12,175 nt of DNA from Setomelanomma holmii (taxonomy: Eukaryota > Ascomycota > Dothideomycetes > Pleosporales > Phaeosphaeriaceae), in NCBI GenBank assembly GCA_010015745.1, contig ML978447.1, forward strand, positions 1 through 12,175, in the 5' to 3' direction. This document shows, piece after piece, positions 7,672 to 12,175 of this stretch (the first letter of the stretch is position 1; the number at the start of each line of letters is the position of its first letter). The translations under genes were made by a program, and so were the position numbers. A model generated the notes under the pieces. That model ran no database searches, was not told where the DNA came from, and saw only the letters and a list, made by a program, of their open reading frames with translations.

Positions 7672-7959
7672 CACTAGATACACTCTCATGCATTTGCAGT
7701 TTCCGCTTTGCGCATGCGGCTCGATTGTCATTCCACGTCCACCCTTGTCTCACTTAGCACAGGCTTTACCTGAGCTGCTCTAGCTCCAGAAGATGCTTGT
7801 TAGAAGCGAAAAGGAACAAAGGAAGCAAGGAGTCATGCCAAGAAGCGCCAGAGCATTTAGGGTAAAGCTTGTGCTATGGGAGACATCGGTGAGGGTTGAA
7901 CGACAATCGAGCGGCAAGTGCAAGGCGGAAACTGCAAATGCATGTGAGTGTATCAATTG
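7672..7959. mobile_element. Foldback / long-TIR MITE-like element
   Basis: The left arm 7672-7781 and the right arm 7850-7959 are inverted copies of one another over 110 bp without gaps, about four fifths identical by my hand alignment, and separated by a 69-nt loop. The stretch CATGCATTTGCAGTTTCCGC is identical in both arms. The structure would fold into one long hairpin. It encodes no protein; the small frame at 7793-8005 simply runs through it. I could not identify a target-site duplication, so exact ends may differ by a few bases. It lies upstream of the F-box-like gene (start at 7517), about 150 bp away, where it could affect that promoter or form hairpin RNA, but this is inference. Confidence 0.8.
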
Positions 7960-8936
7960 CCCGTCGGATTGCCTAACGGGGGAGCTTTATAACTCCACCA
8001 ACTAGTTTTGAAAGCTGACTTGTTTGCTGACGCTAAGCGATGTTACGTGAACAGACGTGCTACTTGCACTTAGTTTAACGTTATACTCGCAGAACACATA
8101 ATTATACAGTACTGTGACAGAAGGCTGTTGAAGGTATTCTTTATGTTGCACGTGGTTAGGTTGGCAAAAGAGTATTTTGTATAGAACACTTGAATTCATG
8201 CAAGCTCGAAACAGCTGAGCAAAGAGGCCTATACTATTCAGCTCTCAAGCCCCGTAGTCTCTACGTCCCTACTCTGAATGGAAGAATGATGCTACTGCAC
8301 TAGTCAGCTGGTGAAGCGCCGATCCTGAAGCCTGTGGTTCGTCTTGTTTCCGGACCAGGTTCGCTTTAATCTCTGCTCCGGCAGGCTGAGGCCGGAATCG
8401 ATCGTGTTTGGATTGTGAAGCGCGCAGTCTGCGACTCCGGGATCTTTCGGGAAACGGCAGCGCATGTCGTCGCACCTTGGCCGCTGTGATTTTATCTACG
8501 GCACGTAAACGCTTTCTGCCTGGATTTTGCCGACGTTGTTGATTAAGCTGATTTCTACGACGTGCGCGAAGTGCTGTTCTGAATAAGAAGTAGGCCACTT
8601 TTAGTATCTAAGTCAGTGAGTGTCTGGACAGGTATACTGGTTAGAAAGGTCAAACCTGTTTGCGTCGGGCATCGGGACCGAGAAATTCCTCCACAAAACG
8701 CTAGGGAAATAAGCGAGGAAACAACGATAGGACTGACGCCTTACCTGAAAAGAACGTTTCCGAATCATAGCAACGGGAAATTTGATTTCCCTGCACTTTC
8801 TTGTCGAAGCTGTTTTTGAGCGTGATGTGGGAAACGAGTTGCAAAGCAGTATCCGCTGACACCATGACCGTGGATTATTCTCGAGACGTAAGCCACGATC
8901 CAAACTACTCCCGCTATATCGCACAAGACTTCGCTC
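7960..8936. other. Long stretch without convincing gene
   Basis: The best candidate is an Arg-rich minus-strand frame at 8269-8598 (about 109 residues, pieces such as ALRARRRNQ and RRQNPGRKR) that lacks an ATG at its start and might be a decayed basic tail of a DNA-binding protein or transposase; this is weak. Overlapping frames at 8613-8924 (minus) and 8616-8819 (plus) have no known domain. No RNA gene was recognised. Confidence 0.35.
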
Positions 8937-10550
8937 TCAGTAACGATGAAGCTTACAGCCCATCTGCTGACATGTCTCTTCCGACAATACCACATCATCA
9001 TATGTATCCTCGCCCGCATCGTTGCAGATACAGCTCCAAAGCCGTTGAAGATAGGAGGCACAGAGATACGTACATACGCAGCTGTAGTCGCCAGCTCGCT
9101 TCTGCTCTTCGCTGATTCCCCAGCTGACCTGCAGGGGCCTTTTTCCCTCTGTTTGTGCTTGCTCGTGGCATAGCGTGCTGAGCTCGTGCATACCGTCTGC
9201 GATTCTGCGAGGTACTTCTTCCTTCTCTTTTGCTATCCGGTGTATATCGTTCCCGGAGTTGCTCGGTGTGGCTGCACTGCTCGTAGATACATCGCGCGCC
9301 ATGAATGTGGGCGTGCGCGTGTCGATGAGCATGTCCAAGTAAGCACGCTCGCTGGTCTCAGCAGAGTGGTCCAGGTGAGAGTGTCCGATCCTGATCTCGA
9401 CAAACTTAGGCCTGAGGACGTGTGTGCGAAGGAGGTTGGCAACATCACGCAAGCATATCCGGACAATGTCGCTGGTGACGTAGAAAAGCACGAGGTCAAA
9501 TCTGACACGCCAGAAGTGGTGAACCTCAGGTAACTGCTTCGCTCCAAGCACATCGAAGCCGTCTTGCGCGGACGTGATTGTTACGACAAGGATCTTGGTA
9601 CTGTATACGATGTCCAGGCTTTCGCGTCGAACCTGTCTGCTGATGCATAGTATGGCAGGCGTCTGGATTCTTGGTAGTGGTCCAAGCGCAGGCGTGCAAA
9701 GGCTACGAGACAGCTCGCACCTTCCGCCGCCATTACGCCCTCGAAGTATACTGCGGACGTATATGCGACTACGATGGCTCTGTTGGCGTTCGTCTGACAG
9801 TGCGTTCTCGTAGATGCAGTCGCGGATCTCGCGCGGCAGTCGCAGAAACTGGGGAAAGACCCATTCAAAGTCCAGCGCCCTTCCTATGTCTGTGTGGGGC
9901 GAGGGAACTGACCTGCCGAGTCTGTTGATGCGCGTATTGAACATCCATGGAAGTGCTACAGAGGGCGGTTTCGAGCGTGTCCAGATCCTCAGCTGACATT
10001 CATAGACAATCTCAAAGTGGTTGCTCAGGACATACTTGAACTTGTGCGGCCACCACAGTAGTGAGACTACGCCTATCCATTCTCCGAGTTTTAGCAAGCG
10101 TTGAAATGCCATATGGCAGGTATACAAGTGCGCGACAACAAACTGAGCAGCGCCTATATCATCCTTCCAGACGTCGACGATGAGAACAGGGTAGTCGTCC
10201 CAGCTCTGTCCATCCCACGGAAAGTCGACATGGGCATGTGTAGGGCGCCTTGCATGTACGTAAGATCCTATCGTCCAGCCTTTCCACGACTTATACTCGT
10301 GCCGGGAGGGGTTCTGGCAGTCATGTGAATAGCCACCATCCAAAGACGGAGCGATGTCCTGTAGCATTTCCATCCGTGGTGAATGCGAAGGGATGTTTTG
10401 GACGGCTTCAACCACTTCTATGCATGATAGCTAAATAATTTCATCGTCATCACTAATCTTCACCTTGAAGAACCGTGTGAATAGACCAGCGCTGTAGAAA
10501 TCATGAGGGTAAGCATGGAGATACTGGGTGAGATACATGATCGAAGTCAT
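8937..10550 (-). CDS. 2EXR-like hypothetical protein, one in-frame TAG near N terminus
   Basis: The main open frame covers 8937-10430 on the minus strand; its first ATG is at 10373 (478 residues). In the same frame, coding-like sequence continues upstream of a single TAG (complement of 10431-10433) to an ATG at 10550, encoding MTSIMYLTQYLHAYPHDF and ending KVKISDDDEII at the stop. The whole would be 537 residues. At about residues 235-251 of that full frame is FLRLPREIRDCIYENAL, followed some 60 residues later by TPAILCISRQVRRESLDIVY. This pair is the hallmark of the fungal 2EXR/F-box-like family (P-x-E-I-R-x-x-I-Y, then I-L-x-x-S/C-R-Q-x-R-x-E), whose members are mostly of unknown function. 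The N-terminal half is Trp-rich and not assignable. The C terminus has Cys-rich CVCTYLCASY and SCICNDAGED pieces. The TAG may be a nonsense mutation, or lie in an unusually short (33-nt) intron, 10463-10431, with GTGAAG and TTTAG ends. Confidence 0.6.
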
Positions 10551-10687
10551 CGTCAGGCAACGCACGAGAGGAAAGTACTAAGCAAATGCAAATCAACTTG
10601 ACATGGTGACTATGCTACTCAGTGGCAAGTATATGGTCATATTACTGAGTATAGTTGCTTCCGAATAGCACAGCCACCATTAACGAC

Positions 10688-11909
10688 ATGTCTCGAAGCA
10701 ATTTCCTTCCTCAGACCAGCCTTGACCTTGCAAGCACCGACGTTGCTGAAATGCAACAGATGCTCGATCGCTACAGTCAACAACTACCCCAGAGCACGCA
10801 AAAATGTCCAACTCCTGGTCGGCCAAAGACGTTTGCTGTCATTGGATCGACTGGTTATCTGGGTCCGCACATCGTAGTGTCCTTGCTCCGTACGCACACA
10901 AAGTCGGACATCTACTGCCTAAATCGAACTGCCACGGGAAAGCAACGAACGAAAGCAGCGGTGCAGAAGATCCTGGGCGATAGCTCAATATGCCATAATC
11001 GACTGCACTTCTTCGTCGCCGACCTCGCTCGACCGGCATTTGGACTGGAGACCACGCAGCTAAATTCACTCGCGAGTGAGATAGACGAGCTGATATTCAA
11101 TGCATGGAGCTCTCATTGGAGCAAGAATCTTGCATACTTTGATCCTTTCTTGAAAGGGACTACGCAATGCCGTCGACTTCTGTGCAACAGCCTCGAAGGG
11201 CCCGCGCTTGACTTTCGTGTCATCAATCTGTGCTGTAGGCGATTGGCCCGTGGTCCACCCTGGAGATCCTGTCATACCAGAAGAGGTCATACTTGACTGG
11301 GGCAGTGCGATGCCTCACGGATACGGAGAGTCGAAATGTGTTGCTGAGCGCGTTCTCGCAAATGCGAACTCATTGGCAGAAATTCCTACAAACATCATCC
11401 GAGCTGGGCAGATTGGCGGACCCTCGACTCCAGACCTAGGGCTCTGGCCGCGGCAAGGTTGGTTGGTTGCCATTATCGAGGCGTCGCAAACGACAAGAGC
11501 ATTTCCCAAACACGTGCAGCCGCTGGACTGGATACCTGTTGATAACCTTGCAGACGCCATAGCCGAGAGCACGATCCGCCCTCGCGTATCATGGGGCGTC
11601 GAAGTCTTCAACCTCGTCCACCCTGAAGCTGCTCCTTGGAGCCTATTGTTCACGACTTTGCAATCCGCATTTGGAACAGAAGTTAAAGAAATGAACCTGC
11701 AGCAATGGCTTGATCAATCTGATCTTAGGCGCATGAAGCTGCGTGGGTTTTTGCGCGCGGCAGATGGAGGTAGGGAACATAACATGGCTTTCAGGACCAC
11801 CAGGGCTCAGAAGGTCTTACCGAAAATGCCACAGATCACCAAAAGTCTCCTGGCTGCATGGCTAGAAGGATGGGGCATATCGCGACAGGTGAAGCATGCC
11901 AGGTTGTAG
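10688..11909 (+). pseudogene. Orphan thioester-reductase (R) domain of NRPS-like type, frameshifted
   Basis: Two frames together make one NAD(P)H-dependent thioester reductase (NAD_binding_4/Lys2-type extended SDR). The first (ATG 10688 to about 11164) carries the linker LDRYSQQLP, the nucleotide-binding loop GSTGYLGPHI (residues 53-62) and IDELIFNAWSSHW. The second resumes at about 11166 with AVDFCATASKGPRLTFVSS, the active-site YGESK (Tyr codon 11322-11324, Lys codon 11334-11336), IPVDNLADAI, and VFNLVHPEAAPWS, ending WLEGWGIS. The frames join if one base is dropped around 11162-11166 (T-T-N-A-V-D-F). Such domains release the carrier-bound product of NRPS-like enzymes as aldehyde or alcohol. 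They normally follow an adenylation and a carrier domain; neither is seen in the 250 bp upstream, where a stop (TAG 10652-10654) closes the frame. It is thus a detached, frameshifted fragment, unless the shift is a sequencing error and the reductase stands alone. It is divergent from the 2EXR-like gene, 137 bp between starts. Confidence 0.8.
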
Positions 11910-11954
11910 TCCTATTCCGAAGCCTTGTTTTGGGGAGGGCAGAGTGTTGCACAG

Positions 11955-12175
11955 TACAGCTAGTAGCGATTGCGGCTTCACCCTTGCAGGCAGCAAAATC
12001 AACTTAGGCCGATGTGACAGCAAGGGTCTAGCCCACTTTTTGTTGATAGCTGACCAGTTAAACTGTCTGTTTGGCGCCCCCACCGTCAGCGCTATATCGT
12101 TTACGGAAGGTGGGGCTAAGCAGCACATGTTACAGCCAGTATGATGGGGTGAAGCCGCAATCGCTAGCGACTGTA
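11955..12175. mobile_element. MITE-like element with 29-bp TIRs and TA flanks
   Basis: The left terminal repeat (11955-11983) and the right one (12147-12175) are inverted copies with 25 of 29 matches, sharing an outer TACAG and an inner GCGATTGCGGCTTCACCC. Both ends carry TA followed by CAG, the arrangement of Tc1/mariner/pogo elements with their TA target duplication. The 221-bp interior has no coding capacity, but includes a hairpin with GCCCCCACC (about 12076-12084) against GGTGGGGC (about 12109-12116). It begins 45 bp after the reductase stop codon. The right end coincides with the window edge, so the flank cannot be examined. It is non-autonomous and would need a transposase from elsewhere; its TIR was not found beside the Fot1-like gene here. 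Confidence 0.8.

Noticed and set aside
4580..8120. TACAGTACTGTRACAG shared at 4580-4595 and 8105-8120
   Set aside because: 15 of 16 bases match, but about one such pair is expected by chance in a window of this size, and no opposite end was found for either.
8269..8598. Arg-rich minus-strand frame as a DNA-binding protein
   Set aside because: No ATG, no recognisable domain, no partner exon; basic composition alone is not evidence.
8937..11909. 2EXR-like gene and reductase as a secondary-metabolite cluster
   Set aside because: The reductase lacks its partner domains and is frameshifted, no transporter, regulator or tailoring enzyme is visible, and the neighbour has no biosynthetic motif.

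Overview
The window looks like a piece of a filamentous ascomycete genome (Pezizomycotina, plausibly a Dothideomycete; the class is inference). Pointers are a Fot1/pogo-type transposase with DD35D spacing, kinesin-light-chain-like TPR modules, F-box-like and 2EXR-like reading frames, a C-terminal thioester-reductase domain of fungal NRPS-like type, a short candidate intron, and no bacterial operon structure. It reads as a gene-poor accessory or repeat-associated region: mobile-element traces and several coding sequences carrying a single stop or frameshift.

Layout from left to right. The 3' end of a TPR gene enters at the left edge (2-202). A Fot1/pogo transposase follows (563-2311), complete apart from two in-frame TAG codons. 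Then comes a degraded or intron-containing gene ending in a candidate POT1/Cdc13-type OB fold (about 2834-3764). The stretch 3765-5954 has no convincing gene, but holds a degenerate 15-16 bp tandem repeat (4299-4365), an imperfect inverted repeat (4464-4581) and a 15-bp tandem array (5676-5760). A frameshifted TPR relic lies at 5955-6172. An intact F-box-like protein is on the minus strand (6666-7517), next to a 288-bp foldback element with 110-bp arms (7672-7959). A long 2EXR-like gene on the minus strand (8937-10550) is interrupted by one TAG near its N terminus. Divergent from it is an orphan thioester-reductase domain (10688-11909) with one frameshift. A 221-bp MITE-like element with 29-bp terminal inverted repeats flanked by TA closes the window (11955-12175).

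I see no shared pathway among these genes. The reductase would normally be the last module of an NRPS-like enzyme, but its adenylation and carrier domains are absent here, so it is better read as a stranded fragment than as part of a working cluster. Three of the premature stops are TAG. At least one transposase stop fits a CAG-to-TAG change, the CpA-to-TpA substitution expected from repeat-induced point mutation, although the window is not strikingly AT-rich. Assignments rest on motifs recognised by eye; no database search was run.
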